This document shows positions 18,448-26,083 of a DNA stretch of 64,000 nt, piece by piece. Under the pieces are notes generated by a model, which was not told the DNA's origin, searched no databases, and saw only the letters and a list, made by a program, of their open reading frames with translations. Every line of letters begins with the position of its first letter. Position 1 is the stretch's first letter. The position numbers were made by a program, and so were the translations under genes. Source of the stretch: JBCBCP01 sp038530575 (GTDB lineage: Bacteria > Pseudomonadota > Alphaproteobacteria > Rhodobacterales > Rhodobacteraceae); the NCBI GenBank assembly GCA_038530575.1, contig JBCBCP010000001.1, positions 1-64,000 on the forward strand. Reading direction: 5' to 3'.

Positions 18448-19647
18448 CTATCGACCGACGCGATCAGTCCCGGAAAACACAAGGCAAGAGATCATGAGGT
18501 TGCCATGCCTGTTTCCGCCGCCGACCACTTTTCCTTGTTCGCCAAAAGAAAAGTGCGTCAAAAACGGCGCGCCATCAAGGGCCTCCTCCGTGCCATTCAG
18601 AACAATATCCATCTTGTCCCGGATGCTCAGCATGCATCCGCCGCAATAGACCATCAACGCACCGGCGATAGCGCGACCGGCTGGGGGGCGTGCTTGACGA
18701 GCGACGCGGCCTGCCCGCTCGGCCAGCGCTGTTGACGTGCCGGCCATCTGCGTGATGGTTTCGCCCTCGGTCAGGTCAGCGAACATCTCCATCGACCCGT
18801 CCCCGTTTGCCAGCGCCGGGTGAGCAAGAAGGTAGTGCGCGATCCCTTGAACCTCGGACACCGCGCGCCCCAAAGGCCAAAGCGTAGCCGCGGAAAGGAT
18901 ATTTCGCACATCCCCCTCGGCAGGTGTGTCAAAGACAGTGTCTGTCCATGCATCATAGACCTCCATCGCTGGGCGATGGTCTATCTCGATCAGCTTGCGC
19001 CCTTCGACCTTGGTCACGGTGCCCTGGTGCCCTGCGGGCGCGTAGCCATTCAGGTAGGCAAAGGAAACTTCGGTCGAGGGAAAGAGTACCGAGACGACAA
19101 CAGCAGCGCCGCCGGCTTCGACTGAGCTTAGAACGTACCAGTCACCGCTGACCGAATTGTCGGCCGCGCTGCCGCCGATAATCGGGACATCGGTGCCGAT
19201 AACGTCCTCAATCCCCGCCAGAACGCCTTCCTCCTGACCTGGGGTTGCGGTGACCCAAACCACATCGGGGATCTCGCCCGACCGGTCCGCAGCCTCTAGT
19301 GCGGATTGGGTCGCGGCCTGTGCAGCCGCACGGGCGTCCGCGCCGATATGCTGGAACGATGTGCCATAGTCGCCATCAGGATCGGAAATGGCAAAAAGGG
19401 CGATCCCGGCACCGTCTTGGGTCGCGTCGCCAGCGTCGGTCATGGTTCCGAGGCAGGACGACGCACCGTGCGCGGCCCGAACGCTGAGCTTTGCGAGCGC
19501 GTCGCGGACAGCCTTCGCCGGGTGCAGAACATTTGTTGCCACAAAGACGAAATCCGGCGCGACGCCGGCCGCATCTATTTCGGCACCGATGGCTGCAAAT
19601 GCTGCTGATGTGTCGCGAAGAATGCTGCTGAACGTGTCGATGCGCAT
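18448..19647 (-). CDS. FIST domain protein (NosP-like sensor)
   Basis: A 399-residue protein with FIST_N (about 30-220: FVFVATNV, GASSCLGTMTDAG, IIGGSAADN) and FIST_C (about 225-390: IDHRPAMEVYDAW, GALMVYCGGCMLSI, FLTHFSFGEQG, HGNLMISCLVF). FIST proteins are ligand sensors. The NosP branch binds haem and nitric oxide and inhibits a hybrid kinase encoded beside it. The gene order here (FIST, hybrid kinase, regulator) matches that pattern. Haem binding cannot be read from sequence, so an amino-acid or other ligand is an alternative. It is first in the probable operon; a dyad lies 72 bases upstream of its start. Confidence 0.88.
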   Translation of the reverse strand: MRIDTFSSILRDTSAAFAAIGAEIDAAGVAPDFVFVATNVLHPAKAVRDALAKLSVRAAHGASSCLGTMTDAGDATQDGAGIALFAISDPDGDYGTSFQHIGADARAAAQAATQSALEAADRSGEIPDVVWVTATPGQEEGVLAGIEDVIGTDVPIIGGSAADNSVSGDWYVLSSVEAGGAAVVVSVLFPSTEVSFAYLNGYAPAGHQGTVTKVEGRKLIEIDHRPAMEVYDAWTDTVFDTPAEGDVRNILSAATLWPLGRAVSEVQGIAHYLLAHPALANGDGSMEMFADLTEGETITQMAGTSTALAERAGRVARQARPPAGRAIAGALMVYCGGCMLSIRDKMDIVLNGTEEALDGAPFLTHFSFGEQGKVVGGGNRHGNLMISCLVFSGTDRVGR

Positions 19648-19716
19648 GATGCCCCCTGCTTTGGACCAACATATACCGCGCGCCCACCACTATTGCCGGA
19701 TCGCATGCGGATACCG

Positions 19717-19747
19717 GACTATCCTAAAGTATAGTCACGCAGGATAG
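19717..19747. promoter_or_regulatory. Candidate operator upstream of the FIST-kinase operon
   Basis: GACTAT (19717-19722) and ATAGTC (19731-19736) form a dyad containing CTATCCTAAAGTATAG. A further AGGATAG follows at 19741-19747, an inverted copy of CTATCCT at 19719-19725. It overlaps the 3' end of the globin gene and sits 72 bases before the FIST start. On the minus strand it matches the dyad at 7582-7597 in 14 of 16 bases. Confidence 0.4.
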
Positions 19748-20139
19748 GCGGCAGGCAGCATGTGGCTGATCAAGCCGCTATATGTACTGCCCCAGTCCTG
19801 ACGCGCCGCGGCGTCAAAATCGGGCCCAAGGATTGACTGCATCGCCTCGATCAGGCTGGCGCCTACAACGTCATAATGTTCTGGAGCGACGCCATAAGAG
19901 ACGTGACGGATCGCCAGATCACGTGCGGCAGGAAGCAGTTGGTCCGGATCATCAAGATGGTCGACGATGAAATTCAACGTGTCGATCAGTTTGACGCCTT
20001 GGGCGTGCATGTCACCAGTGAACAGAACTTGGGTTTCAGGCGCTTTTTGGAACAGCAGTGTGTAAAACCGGGCCGCAAGGGCCTCGCGCTGGGTAATGGC
20101 CTTGGCCCAAGTGTCTCTGATCCGATTATGGCTGTCCAT
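19735..20139 (-). CDS. Single-domain globin
   Basis: A 134-residue globin without reductase domain. The proximal haem ligand is His79 in AIRHVSYGVAPEHYDVVG, the most conserved stretch of bacterial flavohaemoglobin-like globins. LFTGDMHAQGVKLIDTL gives the CD/E region, with Gln47 a likely distal residue. It should bind O2 or NO. It is encoded on the same strand just upstream of the FIST gene, so gas sensing or NO removal coupled to that system is a reasonable inference. The ATG at 20139 is preferred, with a G-rich stretch upstream; a GTG at 20148 is also possible. Confidence 0.87.
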   Translation of the reverse strand: MDSHNRIRDTWAKAITQREALAARFYTLLFQKAPETQVLFTGDMHAQGVKLIDTLNFIVDHLDDPDQLLPAARDLAIRHVSYGVAPEHYDVVGASLIEAMQSILGPDFDAAARQDWGSTYSGLISHMLPAAYPA

Positions 20140-20265
20140 GTTGCCCACCCCGTATTGCTATTGCGGTGAGCCTAGCCTGACGTGTTGGCAGTTTTCCAGT
20201 CGCAAACACCAAGCGTGCGTTGGAGCAAGGCGTGAAGCCGAAAGACAGTCTCGGGGCGTTGTTGT

Positions 20266-20982
20266 CTAGATTGCGATCCGCTGGTTAAGGCGGTCCTGTA
20301 CCATCCCTGCCAAAACGGCCGTCTCGGACGCGGCGGCGCCGCCATCGGCGCGGCGTGCTGCCAGTGCGAGTGCCGCTTTCTCTAGTGGGCTATCCTCGGC
20401 GCTGCGAGCGACACCGGCCAGGAACTGAGCGACGTAATCCAGCGTGCGCGCGTCTGCCTGCCCTTCAAGTACGTCGGCGACATGTGCCATGTCGTCTTGG
20501 AAGGCGATAGGGTCAGGTGCGATGCGTTCGCTGCTGGTCTGACGCGGGCCAAGTGGCTGACGCTCCGGCGGGAGCTGGCCAAGGATGGTCTCCTGAAACA
20601 CCGCCAGTGACGTGATTGGTTTGTCCAAAAAGGCCTGTGCGCCGGCATCCAGCGCAATCTTTTCCCCGCCATCGTCGCCTGAGGTGCCGATGATCACTTC
20701 GGGACGCGGAAAGGCCTCTTGTAAACTGGCGATAAGGTCCGCGCCGCTACCGTCAGGCAGGCCGAGATCAACGATAACCACCGATGGCCGATAGACCCGC
20801 AAATGCCGCCGTGCGGCTCGCAGGCTATCGGCGCGCCTGATCCGCGCGCCAGAGCGCAGGCACAAAAGGCGCATCGCCTCACAGGCAAAGCGGCTGTCTT
20901 CCACCACAAGTACGGTCAGGCCCAAAAGCGGGCGCATCGCGCTGGGGCGTGGCAGGCTTGCTTCGAAAGGGTCGGTATCCAT
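20266..20982 (-). CDS. Response regulator with unrecognised helical output
   Basis: A 238-residue protein. The receiver domain (about 20-140) has VVEDS and phosphoacceptor Asp72 in VIVDLGLPDGSGADL, with the Lys of DKPI. The C-terminal ~90 residues are predicted helical (DDMAHVADVLEGQADARTLDYVAQFLAGVARSAED and following) and match no DNA-binding or enzymatic module I can name; they could be a protein-interaction or phosphotransfer-like segment without an obvious histidine. AAGGGAG precedes the ATG. It is 127 bases upstream of the globin gene on the same strand. Confidence 0.85.
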   Translation of the reverse strand: MDTDPFEASLPRPSAMRPLLGLTVLVVEDSRFACEAMRLLCLRSGARIRRADSLRAARRHLRVYRPSVVIVDLGLPDGSGADLIASLQEAFPRPEVIIGTSGDDGGEKIALDAGAQAFLDKPITSLAVFQETILGQLPPERQPLGPRQTSSERIAPDPIAFQDDMAHVADVLEGQADARTLDYVAQFLAGVARSAEDSPLEKAALALAARRADGGAAASETAVLAGMVQDRLNQRIAI

Positions 20983-21028
20983 GAGGCTCTCCCTTCATGT
21001 GTTTGGAATCAGCCTAGGATAGACATGC

Positions 21029-21044
21029 CTAACGACCGGTTAAC
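21029..21044 (+). promoter_or_regulatory. CtrA-like binding site
   Basis: CTAA-N7-TTAAC differs in one base from the CtrA consensus TTAA-N7-TTAA. It lies about 47-62 bases upstream of the response regulator at 20982 and 82 bases before mce, in the divergent intergenic region, which also contains TAGGATAG at 21015-21022. Confidence 0.35.
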
Positions 21045-21125
21045 GCCTGTGCGCTTTGTGCCCCTTGCCTCGCCCTGATACAGCCCGCATAACGCGCCGG
21101 ACCTCTAGCATTAAGGAGACCAGAC

Positions 21126-21530
21126 ATGATCGGCCGCCTGAATCACGTCGCCATTGCCGTTCCCGATCTTGAGGCCGCTTCGGCCCAATACCGCGAGGCG
21201 CTGGGCGCAACTGTGGGCGCACCGCAGGACGAGCCTGACCATGGCGTGACGGTTGTCTTTATCGAACTGCCCAACACCAAGATCGAACTGCTTTACCCGC
21301 TGGGCGACAACTCCCCCATTCAAGGCTTTCTCGACAAAAACCCGGCAGGCGGCATCCACCATGTCTGCTACGAGGTCGAGGACATCATCGCCGCGCGCGA
21401 TCACCTAAAGGCCACCGGCCTGCGGGTGCTGGGCAATGGCGAGCCGAAGATTGGCGCGCATGGCAAGCCGGTGCTGTTCCTGCATCCCAAGGACATGAAC
21501 GGCACCCTGACGGAGCTGGAGCAGGTCTGA
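21126..21530 (+). CDS. mce: Methylmalonyl-CoA epimerase
   Basis: A 134-residue glyoxalase/VOC-fold enzyme that interconverts the 2R and 2S forms of methylmalonyl-CoA, linking propionyl-CoA to succinyl-CoA through the B12-dependent mutase. Visible marks are LNHVAIAVPDLEAA (first metal His), a central Glu in TKIELLYPLGDNSPI, GIHHVCYEVEDI (second His) and the C-terminal LFLHPKDMNGTLTELEQ with the last Glu ligand. AAGGAG lies seven bases before the ATG. Its stop overlaps the next start (TGATG). Confidence 0.94.
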   Translation: MIGRLNHVAIAVPDLEAASAQYREALGATVGAPQDEPDHGVTVVFIELPNTKIELLYPLGDNSPIQGFLDKNPAGGIHHVCYEVEDIIAARDHLKATGLRVLGNGEPKIGAHGKPVLFLHPKDMNGTLTELEQV

Positions 21531-21808
21531 TGGGGGTGACCAGCGCGATTGTCCTGTTTGCGGTCATCTGGTTTTTGACCTTTCTGATCGTGCTGCCATT
21601 CCGCATCGAAACGCAGGGTGACCGGGGCGATATCGTGCCCGGCACCCACGCAGGCGCGCCCGAGCAGCATCACCTCAAGCGCAAGGCGTGGATCACGACC
21701 GGGATCACATTTGTGGTCTGGGCGATCGTCTCGGGCATCATCCTGTCGGGGGCCATAGAAGTGCGCGACTTCGACTGGTTCAACCGGATGGGCCCGCGCG
21801 GCGGTTAA
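21530..21808 (+). CDS. DUF1467 family membrane protein
   Basis: A 92-residue protein with two membrane helices (about 3-24 and 53-75) separated by a polar loop with RIETQGDRGDIVPGTHAGAPEQ. This pattern is the alphaproteobacterial DUF1467 family, often found directly after mce. Function unknown. Its last four bases overlap the end of the convergent EI24 gene. Confidence 0.85.
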   Translation: MGVTSAIVLFAVIWFLTFLIVLPFRIETQGDRGDIVPGTHAGAPEQHHLKRKAWITTGITFVVWAIVSGIILSGAIEVRDFDWFNRMGPRGG

Positions 21809-22497
21809 CCCCGCGCCTTGAGCCGGTGGAACAGATGGGTGAACGTGGCCGCGCCGATGATCGGGATGGTCAGGTTCACCAGCGGCACGGTTAGCGGGAT
21901 CGCCATCAACACGCCCGCCAGCCAGATCGTCCCGGCATGCTCCGAGCGCCGTTTCTTCGCCTCGGCCCGGCCCACACGGCGCATGGCGGCCAGCGTGTAG
22001 TATTCCCTGCCCAGCAGGAACCCGTTCAGCGCCCAGAAGATGAAAATCGCCGCAAAGGGCAGGAACACATAGGCAAAAAGCGCCACGATGTTCGCCGCAA
22101 TCAGCACGCCAAGGAAATTGACCGTATCGCGCAGCGCATCGCTGAACGGGATCGGCTGCACAGGGGGCAGGTGGCGGTAGTGCTCGTCCTCGACCGCTTG
22201 CGCGACGGTCTCCAGGAACATTGACGTGATGGCCGAGGCAACGGGTACCATCAGAAAGATCGACAGCGCCAGCATGGTGAACACGCCGGCAAAGCTGAGG
22301 ATGTCGTCAAGCCACGTAATCTCGCCCACGATGGGGGCTTCGATACTGTCGGCGGTCAGCCAGTCAATCAGGGCCAGAAGGCCCGCCGTGGCGCCGATCA
22401 GCAGGGCAATCGTCAGTGCGATGCCCAGCAGCAGCACGCGGCGGAAACGCGGATCGCCAATCTGGCCCAGCGCGGCAAAGAAGCTGGACAGGATCAT
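21805..22497 (-). CDS. EI24 domain membrane protein
   Basis: A 230-residue integral membrane protein with about four to five hydrophobic segments (residues about 20-45, 65-90, 130-165, 195-220) and the family stretch ALNGFLLGREYYTLAAMRR. It belongs to the EI24/CysZ group, some members of which carry sulfate; transport here is unproven. It overlaps the nitroreductase gene by four bases (ATGA) and is probably translated from the same mRNA. Confidence 0.83.
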   Translation of the reverse strand: MILSSFFAALGQIGDPRFRRVLLLGIALTIALLIGATAGLLALIDWLTADSIEAPIVGEITWLDDILSFAGVFTMLALSIFLMVPVASAITSMFLETVAQAVEDEHYRHLPPVQPIPFSDALRDTVNFLGVLIAANIVALFAYVFLPFAAIFIFWALNGFLLGREYYTLAAMRRVGRAEAKKRRSEHAGTIWLAGVLMAIPLTVPLVNLTIPIIGAATFTHLFHRLKARG

Positions 22498-23063
22498 AGC
22501 CAGCTCGTGATGGCTTCGATGTCGGGGCGGGGGCGTTCGGGAGGGGCCGACGTTTCGGTGCCGATGTGGACAAAGCCCGCGATGCGTTCGTTGTCCGCGA
22601 GCCCCATGGCGGTCATGAAGCCACGGTCATGGCTGGGCCAGCCGCTGAGCCAGTTGGCGCCCCAACCCGCGGCCAGCGCGGCGTTCAGCAGAGCAAGGCA
22701 GACAGCGCCCGCGGAATAGGTCTGTTCCAGCGGCGGGATCTTTTCGGACGGTTTTTGCACCTCGATCACCGCGACGGCGCAGACGCCGTTGTCGAACTGG
22801 CCGCGCGCCTTTGCGATGTCTTCGGGCGATTTGCCCAGCGCCTCTCCGGCGTTTTGGACGGCCTCGCTCAGGCGCGCCATGGCCTCCCCTTCGATCACGA
22901 CAAAACGCCAGGGCTCCAGCTTGCCATGATCGGGCGTGCGTCCCGCAGCCGTCAGCATTTGCAGCAGCGCGGGCTTGTCCGGGCCGGGGGCGGCTAGTGT
23001 TTTCGCAGGGCGCGAGCGGCGCGTGAGCAGGAAGTCGAGCGCGGCAGGGTTTGGTGTGGGCAT
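22494..23063 (-). CDS. Nitroreductase family protein (YdjA-like)
   Basis: A 189-residue flavin-dependent nitroreductase-fold protein. It begins LDFLLTRRSRPAKTLAAPGP, like YdjA-type members with FMN-binding RRS, then AAGRTPDHGKLEPWRFVVIEG (the substrate/FMN cleft), and GWGANWLSGWPSHDRGFMTAMGL near the C terminus. The physiological electron acceptor is unknown. It is the first gene of a two-gene unit with EI24. Confidence 0.88.
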   Translation of the reverse strand: MPTPNPAALDFLLTRRSRPAKTLAAPGPDKPALLQMLTAAGRTPDHGKLEPWRFVVIEGEAMARLSEAVQNAGEALGKSPEDIAKARGQFDNGVCAVAVIEVQKPSEKIPPLEQTYSAGAVCLALLNAALAAGWGANWLSGWPSHDRGFMTAMGLADNERIAGFVHIGTETSAPPERPRPDIEAITSWL

Positions 23064-23124
23064 ATGTTAAGCCTTTTTACATCTTTGCAGGGATGTCGTG
23101 GCTGCAGGCTGCGACGTCAAGGGG

Positions 23125-24231
23125 TTAGAGGTTCAATTCACCGGCCATCCGGTCAATCTCGCCTTTCAGGAAGGCGTCGAACCGCGGACGTGGCTGCCGG
23201 ATGATGAACGCCTCGCCAAACGGGTCGTCGGCGACGGTTTGCGACCCGGCAAGGGCCTCGATGGCGGCGTGGGCGCAGAAGGGCACGTAGGCTTCGGAAT
23301 AGCCGCCCTCGTGCACGAGCACCAGCTTGCCACCGCAAAGGCGGGCGGCCAGGTCTTTGATTTTCAGCGTCAATTGCCGAAACGTGTCGGCTGTGGCGAG
23401 CATGCGGGCCAACGGGTCGATGACGCTCGCGTCAAAACCGGCGGCCACGATGATCAGGTCTGGGCCAAAAGCCTCAATGGCGGGGATCGCGACCCGGTCC
23501 ATGGCGTGCAGGTAGGCCGTGTGGCCCGCGCCTGCTGGCAGGGGCAGGTTGATGTTATACCCCTCGCCAGCCCCAGTTCCGCGGTCGGCCAAATCACCGG
23601 AATCAAGCGGATAGTTGCCCTCCTGGTGGAACGAGATCGTGAGCACGTCGTCCCGGTCGTAGAAAATCGCCTCGGTCCCGTTGCCGTGGTGCACGTCCCA
23701 GTCCAGCACGGCGACCTTGAGGTCTGGGCGCGTGGTCTTGGCGGCCTCAATGGCGATGGCGATGTTGGCCATCAGGCAAAACCCGTTGGGAAAGTCGGGC
23801 AAGCAGTGGTGGCCGGGCGGGCGAGACAGCGAATAGGCGTTGTCGATGGCGCCGCTCAGCACCGCCTCAACCGCGGCCACGGACAGGCCAGCGGACAGCG
23901 CGCAGATCTCGTAGCCGCCCTGCGCAAAGGGGGTACGCCGCCCAAGCTCGCCGCCGCCCGCGTCAGACAGGGCCTTGAATTCGTCTAGATAGCTGGCGGG
24001 ATGCACCGCCTCAAGCTGCGCGCGCGTCGCCTCAGGCGCCGAGGACACGGCCAGTTCGGACATCAGCCCGGTCACGTTCATCAGGTTCACCAGACGCCGC
24101 TTTGTCTCCGGGCTTTCGGGCAGACCGCCCGCGGCAAGGGGCTGCACCAGCCCGCCAATGGGCAGGGTAAAGGCGTAATTCCCCCCGGCGTGCCAAAGTG
24201 TGCGTTCGTCGTGGTAAAACCCGGTTGTCAT
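23125..24231 (-). CDS. Histone deacetylase-like amidohydrolase
   Basis: A 368-residue class II HDAC/acetylpolyamine amidohydrolase-family enzyme. The zinc-hydrolase signature is complete: LSRPPGHH with two catalytic His, VLDWDVHHGNGTEAIFY with the zinc Asp and His, AAGFDASVIDPLA with the second zinc Asp, and LVHEGGY with the Gly-rich end loop. It should remove acetyl groups from a small amine or protein lysine; the natural substrate is not evident. The frame is open further upstream, but homology begins at MTTGFYHDERTLWHAGG, so the ATG at 24231 is used. Divergent from the transglycosylase gene. Confidence 0.9.
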   Translation of the reverse strand: MTTGFYHDERTLWHAGGNYAFTLPIGGLVQPLAAGGLPESPETKRRLVNLMNVTGLMSELAVSSAPEATRAQLEAVHPASYLDEFKALSDAGGGELGRRTPFAQGGYEICALSAGLSVAAVEAVLSGAIDNAYSLSRPPGHHCLPDFPNGFCLMANIAIAIEAAKTTRPDLKVAVLDWDVHHGNGTEAIFYDRDDVLTISFHQEGNYPLDSGDLADRGTGAGEGYNINLPLPAGAGHTAYLHAMDRVAIPAIEAFGPDLIIVAAGFDASVIDPLARMLATADTFRQLTLKIKDLAARLCGGKLVLVHEGGYSEAYVPFCAHAAIEALAGSQTVADDPFGEAFIIRQPRPRFDAFLKGEIDRMAGELNL

Positions 24232-24294
24232 GATGAAATGCCCCTCCCTTTGCCTTTGCGAGGTAGACGGATTTGGCCAGCGGACGCAACGCGC

Positions 24295-24344
24295 GGCTTT
24301 GCGCGAAACCGCTTGTCTTTGCACAGGTGCTTTGCGCAAAGCAC
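24295..24344. promoter_or_regulatory. Two phased palindromes in a divergent promoter region
   Basis: A perfect 18-bp palindrome, GTGCTTTGCGCAAAGCAC, occupies 24327-24344. A degenerate copy, GGCTTTGCGCGAAACC, lies at 24295-24310. Their centres are 33 bases apart, about three helical turns. The pair sits between the HDAC-like gene and the transglycosylase gene, 45 bases before the latter's start, and looks like a tandem operator. No regulator gene adjoins it. Confidence 0.5.
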
Positions 24345-24388
24345 GCGGATTGGTAGGGTCGGGCAAAAGACCCGAGAGAGGTGAGCAG

Positions 24389-25522
24389 ATGATGGAAAGA
24401 CGTACGGTTCTGGCGTGTCTCGGCACGGCGGTCTTAGCTGGGTGCAGCACTGGCGCGGCGATCACCGCGCCCACGGGTCGCAGCACTGGCCTGCCCGCGG
24501 ATTTACGGCCAACACCGAATGCCGGGTGGGACGCATGGGTGGCCGCGTTTCGCAACCGAGCAGAGGCGCAGGGCATCAGCGGCGCCACCCTGAATGCGGG
24601 CTTCCGCGGCGCCGGCTATCTGCCCGGAGTCGTGCGGCGCGACCGCAACCAGACAGAGTTTACTCGCACGCTTGAGGACTACCTCGCCATCGCCGCCTCG
24701 GACGAGCGGGTGTCGAAGGGCCGCGCAGCCTTTGCCCGCCACCGCAGCACGCTGGCCGCGATCGAGGCGCGCTATGGCGTGCCCGCCGAAATCGTGACCG
24801 CGATCTGGGGGCTTGAGAGCTTTTATGGCGAGCGCAAAGGGGACGTGCCGGTGGTCTCGGCCACGTCCACGCTGGCCTATGACGGGCGGCGCGGGGCGTT
24901 CTTTGAAAAGCAGCTGGTCGCGGCGCTGAAGATCATTCAGTCGGGGGATATCTCCGCGTCCCGCATGACCGGGTCCTGGGCAGGCGCCATGGGGCACACG
25001 CAGTTCATTCCCACGTCTTATCAAGCCTTTGCAGTGGATTTCACCGGCGACGGGCGGCGCGACATCTGGTCGGCGGATCCAAGCGACGCGCTGGCGTCAG
25101 CGGCGGCCTATCTTGAGCGCAATGGCTGGACCCGGGGCGTGTCCTGGGGCCGCGAGGGCGCGGGACCGGGGCGCTCGCTGACGCCACAACCGGGCGGGCC
25201 GACCTTTAGCGTGACCAGCAACTTTGGCGTGATCAAGCGCTACAACAACTCCGACAGCTACGCGATTGGCGTTGGCCATCTCGCGGACCGGATCGCAGGG
25301 GGCGGGCCAATCCGCGGATCGTTCCCGCCGGACAAGTTCGGCTTGACCAAGCGCGACCGGATGGCCCTGCAGGAAGGGCTCAACCGCGCGGGCTTCGATG
25401 CGGGCAAGCCCGACGGGGTGGTCGGCTCTGGCACCCGCGCGGCGATCGAGGCGTATCAGCGCGCGAACGGGCTTGCGGTGACGGGCGATCCGTCGCCGGA
25501 GTTGTTGGCGCGATTGGGGTGA
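24389..25522 (+). CDS. Lytic murein transglycosylase, MltB type
   Basis: A 377-residue lipoprotein. A signal peptide ends in the lipobox VLAGC (Cys19). The SLT_2/MltB domain (about 45-300) has catalytic Glu143 in AIWGLESFYGERKGD and the diagnostic GSWAGAMGHTQFIPTSY. A C-terminal peptidoglycan-binding repeat follows (about 315-375: ALQEGLNRAGFDAGKPDGVVGSGTRAAIEAYQ). It should cleave the glycan strand of peptidoglycan from the outer-membrane side, forming 1,6-anhydromuramic ends. The ATG at 24389 or 24392 follows GAGAGAGGTGAG; the longer open frame upstream has no signal peptide. Confidence 0.93.
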   Translation: MMERRTVLACLGTAVLAGCSTGAAITAPTGRSTGLPADLRPTPNAGWDAWVAAFRNRAEAQGISGATLNAGFRGAGYLPGVVRRDRNQTEFTRTLEDYLAIAASDERVSKGRAAFARHRSTLAAIEARYGVPAEIVTAIWGLESFYGERKGDVPVVSATSTLAYDGRRGAFFEKQLVAALKIIQSGDISASRMTGSWAGAMGHTQFIPTSYQAFAVDFTGDGRRDIWSADPSDALASAAAYLERNGWTRGVSWGREGAGPGRSLTPQPGGPTFSVTSNFGVIKRYNNSDSYAIGVGHLADRIAGGGPIRGSFPPDKFGLTKRDRMALQEGLNRAGFDAGKPDGVVGSGTRAAIEAYQRANGLAVTGDPSPELLARLG

Positions 25523-25700
25523 TGGGCTGCGGATTGTTCTGGTGCAGCTAAGGGCGGGTTTGATCCTACTTTGACCGATGCTGCGCTGTGCACCAACGTC
25601 AGTTTATCTGGCATCTGCCAAAATCGTGGCAGAATCAAATCGAGTTTCTCTAAGGGTTTGTGGCATAGTGTTTTTCAACGATTTCGGTTGCTAGGTCGCT

Positions 25701-25725
25701 TGTGACAAAAACGACCGTTTTCGCC
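25701..25725 (+). repeat. Inverted repeat, left copy
   Basis: This 25-base segment, containing AAAAACGACCGTTTTCGCC, matches the reverse complement of 26452-26476 at 20 of 25 positions. Its centre AAAACGACCGTTTT is itself nearly palindromic. The two copies enclose the two small genes of the islet. Confidence 0.55.
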
Positions 25726-25831
25726 TGCTTGGTCGTCGTTGGAGGTCAACTCAAAGTTTGATATGCAGCAGTCATTTAGTTGGAGCGATCACTTATGTGG
25801 GAGAGACTTCCGTGTGGCGGGTGTGGTGGCT

Positions 25832-26017
25832 ATGTCGGCACTCTGGCCTACAAAAAAAGAGACCCCCATCAAGGTTGGTTCAGGAGATTGTAGCAAGTGT
25901 AGCGGTAAGGGCGAAGTGCAAGCCGTCCTTCGCCAAGGCGTGCGCCGCGAAACATGCGCACGATGTTCCGGAAGCGGCGTTTGTCCTGGATGTGGAGGAA
26001 GTGGTTGGGCTCGTTAG
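25832..26017 (+). CDS. Small DnaJ-type zinc-ribbon protein, possibly frameshifted
   Basis: A 61-residue frame rich in paired cysteines: CSKCSGKG, CARCSGSG and CPGCGGSG, the CxxCxGxG pattern of the DnaJ zinc-binding region. DnaJ domains have four such motifs. The missing first one, CGGCGGYVG, is encoded just upstream in another frame starting at ATG 25795 and ending beyond a run of seven A (25851-25857). Removing one A joins both frames into a 73-residue protein with all four motifs. This is therefore either a disrupted gene, a base-call error, or expression by slippage. No J domain is present. Function unknown. Confidence 0.5.
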   Translation: MSALWPTKKETPIKVGSGDCSKCSGKGEVQAVLRQGVRRETCARCSGSGVCPGCGGSGWAR

Positions 26018-26083
26018 AGGTACGATCAAAAACCACCGTTGTTGGCAAAGGAGTTGTGACAGGGGGTTATTGGCCAGTGCGCA

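Noticed and set aside
23125..24588. Extended HDAC frame starting at 24588
   Set aside because: It would run antisense into the transglycosylase gene; homology starts at 24231.
25851..25857. Programmed minus-one frameshift at the A7 run
   Set aside because: A minus-one shift leads to a frame without cysteine motifs; only a plus-one shift or loss of one A joins the zinc-ribbon halves.
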